Assembly: GCF_020404845.1 (NCBI RefSeq)
Contig: NZ_JAIOJZ010000001.1
Span: forward strand, 1 to 64,000
Direction: 5' to 3'
DNA: 64,000 nt
Source: Streptomyces hyderabadensis
GTDB taxonomy: Bacteria; Actinomycetota; Actinomycetes; Streptomycetales; Streptomycetaceae
Positions 25,243 to 34,305 of the stretch are shown here, in pieces (the stretch's first letter is position 1; every line of letters begins with the position of its first letter). The notes beneath the pieces are model-generated. The model did not search any database and had not been told where the DNA came from. It was given only the letters and a program-made list of their open reading frames with translations. A program made the translations under genes and the position numbers.

Positions 25243-26667
25243 TCAGGTGTCGTACCGCTGGATGCGCCGGCCGTGCCCGCGGTCGGTCAGGGCGGGCAGC
25301 CGCTCCCCCAGCTCCCGCACCACCGCGGGCACGTCCAGGGTGAGCAGTTCCCGGTCCCGCATGAGGACGCGTCCGTCCACGATCGTCGTGCGCACGTCGG
25401 CGGCGCGCGCGCTGTGCACCAGGGTGGCGGCGAGGTCGTGCACGGGCTGGGTGTGCGGTCCGGTGAGGTCGACGAGGATCAGGTCCGCCCGCCGCCCCGG
25501 GGCGATGCGGCCCACCGCGTCCCCGAGCCCGACCGCCTGGGCGCTCTGCACGGTGGCGTGGTGGAGGGCCTGGCGGGAGGTCAGCCAGCGCGGGTCGCCC
25601 TCGGCGGACTTCTGGATCAGGGACGTGAGCGCCATCGACTCCCACACGTCCAGGGAGTTGTTGGACGCGGCACCGTCCGTGGCGAGGCCCACGGGGACGC
25701 CGGCCTCGCGCAGCGCGCGCACGGGCGTGGTGTCCGGCCAGGCGAACTTGAGGTAGCCGCGGGGCGCGGTCGCCACCGCGGTACGGCCGTCCGCGCGTGC
25801 GAGCAGCGGCAGGTCGCCCTCGGTGATGCCGGTGCCGTGGGCGATGAGCACGTCGGTGTCGAGGACGCCGGTGCGGGCCAGGACCTCGATGGGGGTGACC
25901 CCGTGCCGGGCGAGGCTGGCGTCGGTCTGTTCGCGGTTCTCGGCGGCGTGCAGGTGCACCGGCAGGCCGTGCTCGCGGGCGAGTTCCGCGGTCGCGGCGA
26001 GGTCGGCTTCGGTCACCGTGTAGGGGGCGTGCGGGGCGAGGGCGGTGGTGATCCGGCCGCCGGCGCCGTCCCGGCGGCGCAGCGCGAACTCCAGGGACGC
26101 CTCCCTGCCTTCGGACCCCTGCGAGGAGAAGTACGCCTGCCCCAGCTGCGCCCGCATCCCGCACCGGTCGACGACGGCGGCCACGGCGTCCATGTGGAAG
26201 TAGCTGTCCGCGAAGGTCGTCACCCCCGCCCGGATCATCTCGGCGCAGGCCAGCCGGGCACCCAGGGTCACGTCCCGCACGGTGAGGTTGGACTCGACGG
26301 GCCAGACGACGTCGTTGAACCACTCCTCGGTGGGCAGGTCCTCGGCGAGCCCGCGCAGGGCGGCCATCGGCGCGTGCGTGTGGCAGTTGATCAGGCCGGG
26401 CAGGGCGACCTGGCCGCGTGCGTCGATGCGGTCGGCGGCGGGCACGGCCGCCGCGGCGGCGGCGGTGGTCACGGACTCGACGACCCCGTCGCGTACGACG
26501 ACGGCCGCGTCCGGCTCGAAGCCGATCCGCTCGCGGTCGTCGTGCACGAGGACGGTGCAGCCGGTGATGACGAGATCGGCGGGCTCGCGGGGCGCTGCCG
26601 GCTCGGGAGGTCCGGCGGGCTCTGCGGGCCCTGCGGAAGACGGGGGCGGGGCGGAGGAAGGCGTCAT
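25243..26667 (-). CDS. Amidohydrolase of the ATZ/TRZ - MtaD (adenosine/SAH deaminase-like) family
   Basis: 474 aa. A metal-dependent TIM-barrel deaminase: ALPGLINCHTHAPMAALRG near residue 87 holds the HxH metal site, PHAPYTVTE near 212 and HLHAAENREQTDA near 236 the next ligands, IAHGTGITEGD near 269 and ATDGAASNNSLDVWESM near 325 the catalytic Asp. Relatives deaminate S-adenosylhomocysteine, methylthioadenosine, guanine-type rings or triazines. The first 25 residues are Pro/Ala-rich. The ATG overlaps the stop of the FUSC gene (TGATG), so the two form an operon. Confidence 0.9.
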   Translation of the reverse strand: MTPSSAPPPSSAGPAEPAGPPEPAAPREPADLVITGCTVLVHDDRERIGFEPDAAVVVRDGVVESVTTAAAAAAVPAADRIDARGQVALPGLINCHTHAPMAALRGLAEDLPTEEWFNDVVWPVESNLTVRDVTLGARLACAEMIRAGVTTFADSYFHMDAVAAVVDRCGMRAQLGQAYFSSQGSEGREASLEFALRRRDGAGGRITTALAPHAPYTVTEADLAATAELAREHGLPVHLHAAENREQTDASLARHGVTPIEVLARTGVLDTDVLIAHGTGITEGDLPLLARADGRTAVATAPRGYLKFAWPDTTPVRALREAGVPVGLATDGAASNNSLDVWESMALTSLIQKSAEGDPRWLTSRQALHHATVQSAQAVGLGDAVGRIAPGRRADLILVDLTGPHTQPVHDLAATLVHSARAADVRTTIVDGRVLMRDRELLTLDVPAVVRELGERLPALTDRGHGRRIQRYDT

Positions 26668-28523
26668 CACGCCAACGTACGGGGCCGGCCCACGCGCCCG
26701 CGCCGCTCGGCGAGTTCGTCCCGCAGGGCGGCGAGCCGTTCGGTGTGGTGGGCGGTCAGCCGCCCGGTGTCGTCGAGGTGCACGGCGCACGCGGTGGTGG
26801 TGTCGACGAGCCGTTCGAGAACGGCGGCCACCTCGTCGGTGCCCTCGGAGTGCCGGGCGACGGCGGGCAGTTCGGCGGCGGCGCGGGCGATCGCGGCGCG
26901 GGCCTCGGCGAGCGTGCGGTACGCCTCCCGGCGCAGCGTCCACCGTGTGGCCCGGTCGTCGGACTCGCCCAGTACGTGCGTGAGGTAGGCGTGTGCGGCG
27001 GCGTCGGCGGCGTCGATGCCCGCCCGGACGCCGGCGCCCCACTGCCCCGGCATCGGCAGGTGCCCGGCCACCAGCACGATCGCGCAGGCCAGCAGCGTCT
27101 CCCCGATCCGGCCCGCGGAGGCGGGCGGTTCGCCGCCGACCATGACCAGCGCGAGGACGAGGACGGTGACGACGGTGGTCTGGGCGGCGAAGTGCCGCGC
27201 GGCGACCGGCACCAGCGCCCCGCAGACGGCGACCAGGGCGACGAGTCCCTCCGGCCGCGGCAGCACGGCCGCGAAGGCGGCGAACAGCAGCGCCCCGAGC
27301 ACCGTCCCGGCCGCCCGGCACAGCACCCGGGACACCAGCGGACCGAGGTCGGGCTTGACCAGGAAGACGGCGGTGGCGGGCAGCCAGTACCAGTGCTGGT
27401 GGGAGCCGTACCAGTGACCGTGGTGCAGTGCCTGGGCGACGGCGGCACTGGCGCCGAAGCACAGCCCGACCCGCAGCCCGTACTCCCGCCCGCCCGGGCC
27501 GAGCACGGCGCGCGCCACGGAGCGGGGCGATCGCCTCCGCACGTGCAGGTCGGGACCCCTGCCCCGGTCGAAGGCCGCCGCCGCGTGCAGGACGGCGTCG
27601 TCCAGGGCGCGCAGGGCGGGATCGGTCCGGCCGGGCGCGGGCAGCGGCCCGGCGTGGGTGTTGCCGCGGACGGCGGCCGCGAGCCGCCGGGGCCCCTCGG
27701 CGGCCCGCGCGGGCACCGTCCGCTCCGCCCACGCGAGCGCGGTCGCGGCCTCGCCGAGGGGCAGCGCGGCGGCGTACTGGGCGTGCAGCCGGCGCTCGGC
27801 CGCGGTGGCGGCACGGCGCCGCAGCCGGGGTCCGGCGAGCGCGTCCTGCGCGTGGTCCAGGGCTGCGGTGAGCGCGGCCCGGCGGGCCACCGCGTGCTGT
27901 GTGCCGACGGCTTCGAGCAGTGCGGCGACGGCCTCGTAGACGTCGGCGACGGCGGCCCGTTCCCCGTCGAAGCGGAAGTCGAGACGGAGTTCGCCGGTGC
28001 GCGAGGTGGGCGTGGGCAGGAGCAGCCGCAGCAGGAGCAGCCATCCTGCGCCGGCGAGGAAGGCGAGCACGCGCTGCCATCCGGGGTCGGGCAGCGGCAT
28101 CCCGGCGCCCACGGCCGCGGTGACCAGCAGCTGCGTCCCCGCCCCGGACGCCACCGGCCCGACGGCGCTGACCCCTCCGGCGACCAGCCCGAGCCCGGTC
28201 AGCACCAGGGTCAGCGCCACGGCTGGGAGATGCTGCCCGGCGTACGTCCCGACGAGCAGGCCGGCCGCGCCCGCGAGCGCCGGTACGCCGATCCGGCGCA
28301 CGGCGGCACGGCGGCTGCCCGGCCGGTCGTTGATGCCGGCCAGCATCGCGGCGATCGCGGCGAGGACCCCGAGGGAGGCCCGCCCGGCGGCCAGGGCCAC
28401 GATCAGCAGCGGCCCGCCGGCCAGCGCGCCCCGGACCATCGCGTTCCAGGGCACAGGTCCGCGCTGCGCGTTCAGGGCGTGGCCGAGCCAGGGCGGGAGC
28501 GTGCGGGCGGCGGTGCGGAACAC
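26667..28523 (-). CDS. FUSC-family (aromatic acid exporter-like) membrane protein
   Basis: 618 aa. Two blocks of membrane segments are separated by a soluble region, the layout of FUSC/YccS/ArAE proteins: about residues 30-150 and 325-460. Between them lies a helical region with many Ala and Arg residues (LDHAQDALAGPRLRRRAAT near 205), and a C-terminal soluble helix of about 140 residues follows. The YWLPATAVFLVKPDLGPLVSRVLCRAAGT stretch near 355 (key residues K, P, D, R, G) is the FUSC signature. Such proteins export aromatic acids or other small molecules. GTG 28523 was chosen (VFRTAARTLPPW) because AGGAG lies upstream; the longer frame reads poorly. Confidence 0.82.
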   Translation of the reverse strand: MFRTAARTLPPWLGHALNAQRGPVPWNAMVRGALAGGPLLIVALAAGRASLGVLAAIAAMLAGINDRPGSRRAAVRRIGVPALAGAAGLLVGTYAGQHLPAVALTLVLTGLGLVAGGVSAVGPVASGAGTQLLVTAAVGAGMPLPDPGWQRVLAFLAGAGWLLLLRLLLPTPTSRTGELRLDFRFDGERAAVADVYEAVAALLEAVGTQHAVARRAALTAALDHAQDALAGPRLRRRAATAAERRLHAQYAAALPLGEAATALAWAERTVPARAAEGPRRLAAAVRGNTHAGPLPAPGRTDPALRALDDAVLHAAAAFDRGRGPDLHVRRRSPRSVARAVLGPGGREYGLRVGLCFGASAAVAQALHHGHWYGSHQHWYWLPATAVFLVKPDLGPLVSRVLCRAAGTVLGALLFAAFAAVLPRPEGLVALVAVCGALVPVAARHFAAQTTVVTVLVLALVMVGGEPPASAGRIGETLLACAIVLVAGHLPMPGQWGAGVRAGIDAADAAAHAYLTHVLGESDDRATRWTLRREAYRTLAEARAAIARAAAELPAVARHSEGTDEVAAVLERLVDTTTACAVHLDDTGRLTAHHTERLAALRDELAERRGRVGRPRTLA

Positions 28524-28593
28524 GGGGTGCGGGGCTCCTGTCGTCCGGTCGAGGGCGGTGGTGAGCCTTCGGGCGACGGTGGCCGGGCTGGTG

Positions 28594-28624
28594 GTGCGGT
28601 GCGGTGCAATGCGGTGCGGTGCGC
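28594..28624. repeat. Short tandem repeat of a GCGGT/GCGGTGCAAT unit
   Basis: TGCGG-type pentamers repeat six times with one GCAAT interruption, in the gap upstream of the FUSC gene. It resembles a slippage-prone microsatellite. Confidence 0.6.
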
Positions 28625-28748
28625 TGTCAAGCGTACGACGGGTTTTCGAAGGGGCGGAGACGGGCCTGTTTCGGGCAGGTGAAGGCCGTTGAGCGGCACG
28701 GCACGGCGCGCCAGGCGCACCAGGCGCACCACGGCGCCCGTGGCGCAC

Positions 28749-29528
28749 TCAGCGGCGGGCGGCCTCGATGGCGTCGTGCAGCAGTGCCCCGGCGCGCGTC
28801 ACCGAGTCCGCCAGGGCCGGCGGCTCCGGCGTCAGGCCGGCGAGCAGCGCGTCGATCCCGCTCAGCCCGGCCCGTTCGACCAGGCCCTTCTCGTTGGTGA
28901 CCCACTCCCCCCGGGCCGCCAGCACCGCGTGCGCCGTCTGGGTCGTGGCCAGGGCGAGGGCGCCGGCGACCTGGGTGAGGGCGCCCTTGGGGGCGTGACC
29001 GGCCTCGGCGTAGGCGAGGGTGGCGGTGGCCGCGCCGTACCAGCGTTCGGGCGCGGTGGTGCGCAGGGCTTCCGGATAGGCGGGGCGGGGCAGCTCGCCG
29101 CGCAGCACCCGGTTGATCGCCAGCTCGGCGACCACGAGGTAGGTCGGGATGCCCGCCAGGTGGAACATCAGCGGCTGCACGCCGAAGCGGCCCGCCTCCG
29201 CCTCCGTCACCTCGTGCTCGACCGTGTCGAGATCGCGGTAGTGCACGTCGACCCGGCGTTCGTCGATCGTCAGCCAGGCGCCCCCGTTGAACACTCCGCC
29301 GCCCCAGGCGCCGATCTCCGAGACCTCGCCCGGCCAGCCGACGGCCCGCAGGTCCGCCGGGTCGAAGGCGCCCCGGTAGTAGACCGCCAGGTCCCAGTCG
29401 CTGTCCGGCCGGTGCGTGCCCCGCGCCCGGGATCCGCCGAGGGTGACCGCACGGACCGCGGGCAGGGCGGCGAGCCGGTCGGCCGTGGTGTCGAGGAAGG
29501 CCTGGTCCGTGAGGGTGGGTGTGGGCAC
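28749..29528 (-). CDS. Nucleotidyltransferase-fold protein
   Basis: 259 aa. LGGSRARGTHRPDSDWDLAVYY near residue 30 is the classic nucleotidyltransferase motif GS...DxD, and RRVDVHYRDLDTVE near 91 gives the third acidic residue, so all catalytic carboxylates are in place. A helical C-terminal domain follows (ATTQTAHAVLAARGEWVTNEKGL near 190). The pattern resembles aminoglycoside-type or minimal nucleotidyltransferases, which attach NMP to a small molecule or protein. The substrate cannot be named. The start is GTG with AGGAG upstream. Confidence 0.85.
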   Translation of the reverse strand: MPTPTLTDQAFLDTTADRLAALPAVRAVTLGGSRARGTHRPDSDWDLAVYYRGAFDPADLRAVGWPGEVSEIGAWGGGVFNGGAWLTIDERRVDVHYRDLDTVEHEVTEAEAGRFGVQPLMFHLAGIPTYLVVAELAINRVLRGELPRPAYPEALRTTAPERWYGAATATLAYAEAGHAPKGALTQVAGALALATTQTAHAVLAARGEWVTNEKGLVERAGLSGIDALLAGLTPEPPALADSVTRAGALLHDAIEAARR

Positions 29529-29680
29529 GGGTGCGGGCTCCTGACGTGCGGGCGGACGGGTGTGGCCGACTCCGGGGAGCCTAGGCGGCCGGGGTGCGGG
29601 CCGCGAACGAAATTCGGGTGCGCCGGGCGGGCGGAGAACGGACGATCAGGAGGCAGCCCGTCCGTCCTCCAGGAGTCCCC

Positions 29681-30094
29681 GTGATCCAGCGCCTCACCGT
29701 GCCCGGTCTCTTCCCGCCGCCCGTCTACTCCCACGCCTCGGTCGTGGAGGCCGGGACCAGGCTCGCGTTCCTCGCCGGTTCCGTCCCGCTCGACGCGGAG
29801 GGGAAGCTGGTCGGCGAGGGCGATCCGGTCCGGCAGGCCGAGCAGGTGATCGCGAACCTCACCGAGCAGCTGCGTGCCGTCGGGAGCGGGCTGGAGCACG
29901 TGCTGTCGACCGACGTGTACGTGGTGAGCGCCGAGACCGCCGCGCTGTCCGCCGTCTGGGAGGTCGTCGAGGCCTCCGGGCTCAGCGCCGGTCCGCACTC
30001 CTCGACCCTGCTCGGGGTGAGCTGCCTCGGCTACCCGGGACAGCTGGTGGAGATCACCGCGACCGCGGCCGTGCCGGACGGCGGCCGGCCGTGA
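29681..30094 (+). CDS. RidA family (YjgF/YER057c) enamine/imine deaminase-like protein
   Basis: 137 aa, the normal size of a trimeric RidA-fold protein. AFLAGSVPLDAEGKLVGEGDPVRQAEQVIANL near residues 28-59 and VLSTDVYVV near 72 cover the core; GVSCLGYPGQLVEITATA near 110 is where the canonical Arg-containing signature would be. In RidA that position is R105 (usually R-V-A-L-P). Here I see no matching Arg, so the enzyme may have a different substrate. The start is GTG with AGGAG 5 bases upstream. Confidence 0.85.
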   Translation: MIQRLTVPGLFPPPVYSHASVVEAGTRLAFLAGSVPLDAEGKLVGEGDPVRQAEQVIANLTEQLRAVGSGLEHVLSTDVYVVSAETAALSAVWEVVEASGLSAGPHSSTLLGVSCLGYPGQLVEITATAAVPDGGRP

Positions 30095-30112
30095 GTCCTT
30101 GACCCACCGGCG

Positions 30113-31072
30113 TCATACACGCGCGTACTTGTCCGTCGCGGCCAGCAGGGCCTCGTCGCCCGTTGTCCCGGCGTCGTGCCCGGCCTCGTCCACGATCACC
30201 AGCTCGCTGTCCGGCCATGCGTGGTGGAGCCGCCAGACGATGCCGAGCAGGTTGCCGAAGTCGAGGCTGCCCTGGACCAGGGTGCCGGGGATGCCCTTCA
30301 GCAGGTGCGCGTCCCTGAGGACCACGCCCGCGTCGTTGCCGTCGCCGAGGAAGTGGTCGTTGCCCCAGTAGTGGGTGACGGTACGGGCGAAGCCCATGCG
30401 GAACTCCGGGTCCTGGAACCGGGCGACCGAGCCGGGCGGTGCCGGGATCGTCGCCGTCTCCCAGTCGGTCCAGGCCCGCGCGGCCCGCTCGCGCACCGCG
30501 GCGTCCGGCGACTCCAGCAGGCGGTTGTAGGCGGCGGCCAGGTTGCCGTCGCGTTCCTGCGGGGGCAGCTCGGCGAGGAACCGCTCGTGCGCCTCCGGGA
30601 AGACGTGTCCCAGCCCGCGGGTCAGGAGGGCCACTTCGGCGTTGGACCCGGTGGCGACCCCGGTCAGCACCAGCTCGGTCACCACTCCGGGGTGCGTCTG
30701 CGCGTAGCGCAGGCCCAGGACGGAGCCCCACGACACGCCCCACACCAGCCAGCGCTCGATGCCCAGGTGGACGCGCAGCCGCTCCAGGTCCGCCATGACG
30801 TGGGCGGTCGTGTTGACGCTCATGTCGGTGCCGGGTTCGCTCGCGCGGGGCCGTGACCGCCCGGCGCCCCGCTGGTCGAGGAGGACGATCCGGTAGGCGG
30901 CGGGGTCGAAGTAGCGCCTCAGGCCCGGACTGGCCCGGCTGCCGGGTCCGCCGTGCAGCACCAGCGCGGGCTTGCCGTGCGGGTTTCCGCAGGTTTCCCA
31001 GTACACGTGGTTGCCGTCGCCGACGTCGAGCATGCCGTGGTCGTACGGTTCGGTCTCCGGATACAGGCCCAT
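30113..31072 (-). CDS. pip: Prolyl aminopeptidase
   Basis: 319 aa alpha/beta-hydrolase that removes N-terminal proline from peptides. Seen: LVLHGGPGSRASPG near residue 37 (oxyanion hole), RIVLLDQRGAGRSRP near 61, GVSWGSVLGLRYAQ near 111 with the nucleophile Ser, DFGNLLGIVW near 265 with the catalytic Asp, and DEAGHDAG near 296 with the catalytic His. The ATG at 31072 was chosen because TACGGT (31079-31084, minus strand) lies 6 bases upstream, so the mRNA is likely leaderless; an in-frame ATG at 31108 is the alternative. It follows the uracil glycosylase gene after 42 bases. Confidence 0.92.
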   Translation of the reverse strand: MGLYPETEPYDHGMLDVGDGNHVYWETCGNPHGKPALVLHGGPGSRASPGLRRYFDPAAYRIVLLDQRGAGRSRPRASEPGTDMSVNTTAHVMADLERLRVHLGIERWLVWGVSWGSVLGLRYAQTHPGVVTELVLTGVATGSNAEVALLTRGLGHVFPEAHERFLAELPPQERDGNLAAAYNRLLESPDAAVRERAARAWTDWETATIPAPPGSVARFQDPEFRMGFARTVTHYWGNDHFLGDGNDAGVVLRDAHLLKGIPGTLVQGSLDFGNLLGIVWRLHHAWPDSELVIVDEAGHDAGTTGDEALLAATDKYARV

Positions 31073-31114
31073 CGGAGCACCGTAGCCGCGTCGGCGCGGC
31101 ACACTCATCCCCTT

Positions 31115-31840
31115 TTACGGGGCGGGCCTGCGGGTGGGCAGCCCCGCCGTGTCCGCCGCCGTGCGCAGCACGTCGCGCAGCATCTCGGGGGTGAGCCGGC
31201 CGGTGAAGGTGTTGCGCTGGCTGACGTGGAAGCAGCCGAACAGGTGCAGGCCCGGCCCGTCGGCGGCGTCCAGGGTCACCTGCCCGCCGTGGGCGAAGGC
31301 CGGACGGGGACGGGGCACGGTCCAGCCCGCCGCGGCGAACGCGGGCAGCGCGGCCTGCCAGCCGAAGGCACCGAGGACCACCACCGCCCGCAGCGTCGGC
31401 CGCAGCAGCCCCAGCTCCTGGACGAGCCAGGAACGGCAGGTGTCCCGTTCGGCCGGGGTGGGCTTGTTGGCGGGCGGTGCGCAGTGCACCGGCGAGGTGA
31501 TGCGCACGCCGTACAGCTCCATGCCGTCGTCCACGCTGACCGCGGTGGGCTGCGAGGCGAGGCCGACGTCGTACAGCGCCCGGTACAGGACGTCTCCGGA
31601 GCGGTCGCCGGTGAACATCCGCCCGGTGCGGTTGCCGCCGTGGGCCGCGGGGGCCAGCCCGACGATCAGCAGCCGGGCGTCCGGCGGGCCGAAGCCGGGC
31701 ACCGGCCTGCCCCAGTACGTCCAGTCGGCGAAGGCGGCCCGCTTGGTGCGGGCGACCTCCTCCCGCCACTCGACCAGCCTCGGGCAGGCCCGGCATCCCG
31801 CGATGCGCTCGTCGAGTACGCAGAGGCCACCGGTGTCCAT
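31115..31840 (-). CDS. Uracil-DNA glycosylase, family 5-like (UDGb)
   Basis: 241 aa. LLIVGLAPAAHGGNRTGRMFTGD near residue 57 is the glycosylase active-site region with the GLAPxxxGxxxTGRxFTGD pattern of family 5. CRACPRLVEWREEV near 16 gives an N-terminal Cys pair, and later Cys residues (VHCAPPANKPTP near 118, ETC) would bind an Fe-S cluster. LFGCFHVSQRNTFTGRLTP near 202 is the His-containing DNA-intercalation loop. It removes uracil and related bases from DNA. TACGGT lies 6 bases before the ATG, so it is likely leaderless, but no PafBC-type box precedes it. Confidence 0.88.
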   Translation of the reverse strand: MDTGGLCVLDERIAGCRACPRLVEWREEVARTKRAAFADWTYWGRPVPGFGPPDARLLIVGLAPAAHGGNRTGRMFTGDRSGDVLYRALYDVGLASQPTAVSVDDGMELYGVRITSPVHCAPPANKPTPAERDTCRSWLVQELGLLRPTLRAVVVLGAFGWQAALPAFAAAGWTVPRPRPAFAHGGQVTLDAADGPGLHLFGCFHVSQRNTFTGRLTPEMLRDVLRTAADTAGLPTRRPAP

Positions 31841-31976
31841 GCGTCCACCGTAGGACCCCGGCAGGCGTGTGCGGGACGCGCGGGGCTTCCCGGGGCTCGG
31901 TGCGGCCCGTCGGCGGGGTCGGCAGGCCACCGAAATTGCGGTCCGCTCCGCCGGGCCGGGCGGTTAGGGTCGGACC

Positions 31977-32516
31977 ATGGCTTCCGAGCATGACGAGGGC
32001 GGGAGCGGCCGGGCGGCCGCCCCGCAGGACGGCCCCGCTGCCGCGGCCGGGGCACCGGACCCGAAGACGGCGGCGGCGATCGCCGCCGCCGAGGCGGCCG
32101 GGCCAAAGAACGGCGAGAGCGTCCGCGTGGACAGCTGGATCTGGGCCGTCCGCCTGATCAAGACCCGCTCCCTGGGCGCGACCGCCTGCCGCGGCGGCCA
32201 TGTCAGGGTGAACGGCGAGCGGGTGAAGCCCGCCCACTCGCTCCGCGTCGGCGACGAGGTGCGGCTGCGGCAGGAGGGCCGGGAACGGATCGTCGTCGTG
32301 AAGCGGCTGATCCGCAAGCGCGTCGGTGCGCCGGTCGCCGTCCAGTGCTACGTCGACAACTCCCCGCCGCCCCCGCCCCGCGAGGCCGTCGCCCCGGCCG
32401 GGATCCGCGACCGGGGCGCCGGGCGCCCGACCAAGCGGGACCGCCGCGAGATGGACCGGCTGCGCGGGCTGCAGGGCCTGAGCAGCTCCCGCAGGGACGC
32501 CGGGACCAGGCCCTGA
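31977..32516 (+). CDS. S4-domain RNA-binding protein (Hsp15/HslR-like)
   Basis: 179 aa. The S4 domain spans about residues 48-110: VRVDSWIWAVRLIKTRSLGATACRGGHVRVNGERVKPAHSLRVGDEVRL (a 50-residue span; key positions R, D, W, R, G, V). It resembles E. coli Hsp15, which binds stalled 50S-nascent chain complexes. An Ala/Gly-rich N-terminal segment of about 45 residues and a basic C-terminal tail (PTKRDRREMDRLRG) are specific to actinobacteria. TAGGGT (31965-31970) sits 6 bases before the ATG, so it is probably leaderless. It diverges from the uracil glycosylase gene. Confidence 0.9.
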   Translation: MASEHDEGGSGRAAAPQDGPAAAAGAPDPKTAAAIAAAEAAGPKNGESVRVDSWIWAVRLIKTRSLGATACRGGHVRVNGERVKPAHSLRVGDEVRLRQEGRERIVVVKRLIRKRVGAPVAVQCYVDNSPPPPPREAVAPAGIRDRGAGRPTKRDRREMDRLRGLQGLSSSRRDAGTRP

Positions 32517-32543
32517 GCTGGCCGCGGGCGGGGCGACATTCGA

Positions 32544-32993
32544 TCAGCCGCGCCGGACCCGGTCGCCCACCAGCCGGCGCAGCTCCTCGTTGTGGCCGCG
32601 CCGGGCCCGAGCGATGACGACGAGCAGCACCAGCAGCACGAGCGGCGTCGCCGCGTTCTCACCGTCGAAATAGGTGAGCTGGACGACGAACGCGCCCACC
32701 ATCAGCGCGCTCAGCGCCGTCGCCGCCACCGACTGGAGCACCGGGACGACCAGGGCGACCGCTCCCGCCAGCTCCAGGACGCCGATCGCGTACATGCCGG
32801 CGTCGCCCCAGCCCATCTCGGCGAAGGTGTCGGCCGCCGAGGAGTGACCGATCAGCTTGGGCAGGGCGCTCGCCAGGGCGAAGAACAGGGCGAGGAGCAC
32901 CTGCACCGCGCGCAGGGCGACACGGCGGAGGCCACGCCCGCGGGCGGGCACGGCCGGCACGGCGGGGGCGGGGGACGCGGTGGTTTCGGGCAT
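32544..32993 (-). CDS. DoxX-family membrane protein
   Basis: 149 aa with four hydrophobic segments. The pattern LRAVQVLLALFFALASALPKLIGH near residue 26, ADTFAEMGWGDAGMYAIGVLELAGAVALVVP near 54 and QSVAATALSALMVGAFVVQLTYF near 88 fits the DoxX/DoxD family. Members can form complexes with oxidative-stress proteins in actinobacteria, but the reaction here is unknown. A Pro/Ala-rich first 20 residues precede the first segment. The ATG has AGGAG upstream. It converges with the S4 gene. Confidence 0.86.
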   Translation of the reverse strand: MPETTASPAPAVPAVPARGRGLRRVALRAVQVLLALFFALASALPKLIGHSSAADTFAEMGWGDAGMYAIGVLELAGAVALVVPVLQSVAATALSALMVGAFVVQLTYFDGENAATPLVLLVLLVVIARARRGHNEELRRLVGDRVRRG

Positions 32994-33127
32994 GGCGGTC
33001 TCCTGAGCTGGGCGGTCCGTGCTGATGTCGGGGATACAGACCGCTCGCCGCCGCGAAACTCATCGCCGGACCGGGCCCCTGCCGCCACGAAGATGCCCGC
33101 GCCGGCCGGTACCGCCGCGGCAGGCCG

Positions 33128-33814
33128 CTACCCCTGCCGCACGGGCACGGCCCTCACCCACGTCCCGTCCTCGGTGAGATACCGGTCCACCGCCAGTCCC
33201 GCCTCCCCCAGCGCCTCCTCGAACTGCTCCCGGGTCAGCGGGCGGGCCCGGAAGGTCTGGGTCCACACGGCGTCCGGGAACTCGTACTCCGCCCGGACCG
33301 CGTTGACGCCGTCACCCACCGGGTCCGCCGACAGGATCCGGACGGTGAAGCCGCTGGGATCCACCCGCTCACGCGGCAGGTTCGTGTGGTAGTCCGCCCC
33401 TTCCCGCTGGATCAGGACGCAGCCGTCCTCCTCGACGTGCCTGGCACACGTGCGCAGCAGGCCACGCCGCACCTCCACGTCCCCGGTGTGCACGAGGAAC
33501 GACGCCAGCATCACCGCGTCGAAGCGCTCGCCGAGGTCGAGGTCCTCGATCGGGCTGCATATCGTGCGCGCCCCGCGCACGCGCTCCAGCATCTCGGCGG
33601 ACTCGTCCACCGCGGTGACCGCGTACCCCCGCTCCAGCAGCGGGTGGGTCATCCGCCCCACGCCGCTGCCCAGCTCCAGTATCCGCGCGCCCTCCGGCAC
33701 GGCGGCGGCGACGATGTCCGGCTCGGCTCCGGCGGGCAGCCGCGCATAGAGCTCGACCGCGCAGCCGTCCGGGGTGATGGCTCCGGGTCCTGTCCCCTGG
33801 TGTCCCTCTCGCAT
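33128..33814 (-). CDS. Class I SAM-dependent methyltransferase
   Basis: 228 aa. ARILELGSGVGRMTHPLLERGY near residue 42 is Rossmann motif I, VTAVDESAEMLERVRGARTI near 64 is the strand-2 acid, FDAVMLASFLVHTGDVEVR near 95 is motif II, and CVLIQREGADYH near 122 follows. The C-terminal half carries the substrate pocket: DAVWTQTFRARPLTREQFEEAL near 175-196. The enzyme may act on a small molecule. The ATG at 33814 has GGAG upstream; an ATG 12 bases further upstream is possible. It diverges from the small membrane protein at 33996. Confidence 0.85.
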   Translation of the reverse strand: MREGHQGTGPGAITPDGCAVELYARLPAGAEPDIVAAAVPEGARILELGSGVGRMTHPLLERGYAVTAVDESAEMLERVRGARTICSPIEDLDLGERFDAVMLASFLVHTGDVEVRRGLLRTCARHVEEDGCVLIQREGADYHTNLPRERVDPSGFTVRILSADPVGDGVNAVRAEYEFPDAVWTQTFRARPLTREQFEEALGEAGLAVDRYLTEDGTWVRAVPVRQG

Positions 33815-33995
33815 TCTCAGCTCCATGCCAGTCCAACGGCCCGCGCCCGCACAGCCGTTCCCCCTTCGCACGGGTTCACCCGACCGAGTGAACGCGCCCG
33901 TTCCAGGGAGGCGACCGGTCCGGCGGTGCGACTCGCTTCGCCGCGCGCGGCCCGTCGCAGTACGTTCGATACAGGAGCACAGGAGTGATGATCCG

Positions 33996-34253
33996 ATGCG
34001 TACGGGCAGTGAACCGGCCACCGCGCGCAGTGCCCTGCGGGCGCGGTTCTGGCTGAGTCTGTGGGGGCTGGTCTGGGCCGTCTTCGGCACGGCCGCCTTC
34101 GCGCTCACCGGGCGGTTCGGCTGGGCGCTCGCCTGCGGTGTGCTGTGGCTGGTCATCACGGTCGACCTCACCGTGATCCTCCGGCACATCCGCCAGGGCC
34201 CGCACTACCAGCCGGGCCGCAGCATCCCGCCGTACCCGCCGCCGAGACGCTGA
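33996..34253 (+). CDS. Small membrane protein (DUF6343-like)
   Basis: 85 aa with two membrane helices (FWLSLWGLVWAVFGTAAFAL near residue 18 and FGWALACGVLWLVITVDLTVILR near 42) and a proline-rich C-terminus (PGRSIPPYPPPRR). The N-terminus, MRTGSEPATARSALRARFW, is typical of a small Streptomyces membrane protein of the DUF6343 type. The function is unknown. The ATG has AGGAG ten bases upstream. It converges with the TPR gene. Confidence 0.75.
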   Translation: MRTGSEPATARSALRARFWLSLWGLVWAVFGTAAFALTGRFGWALACGVLWLVITVDLTVILRHIRQGPHYQPGRSIPPYPPPRR

Positions 34254-34305
34254 CCCCGGTGCCCGGGCCGGCGGAGCCGACCGGAAGCCCGCCGGGAGCC
34301 GACGG

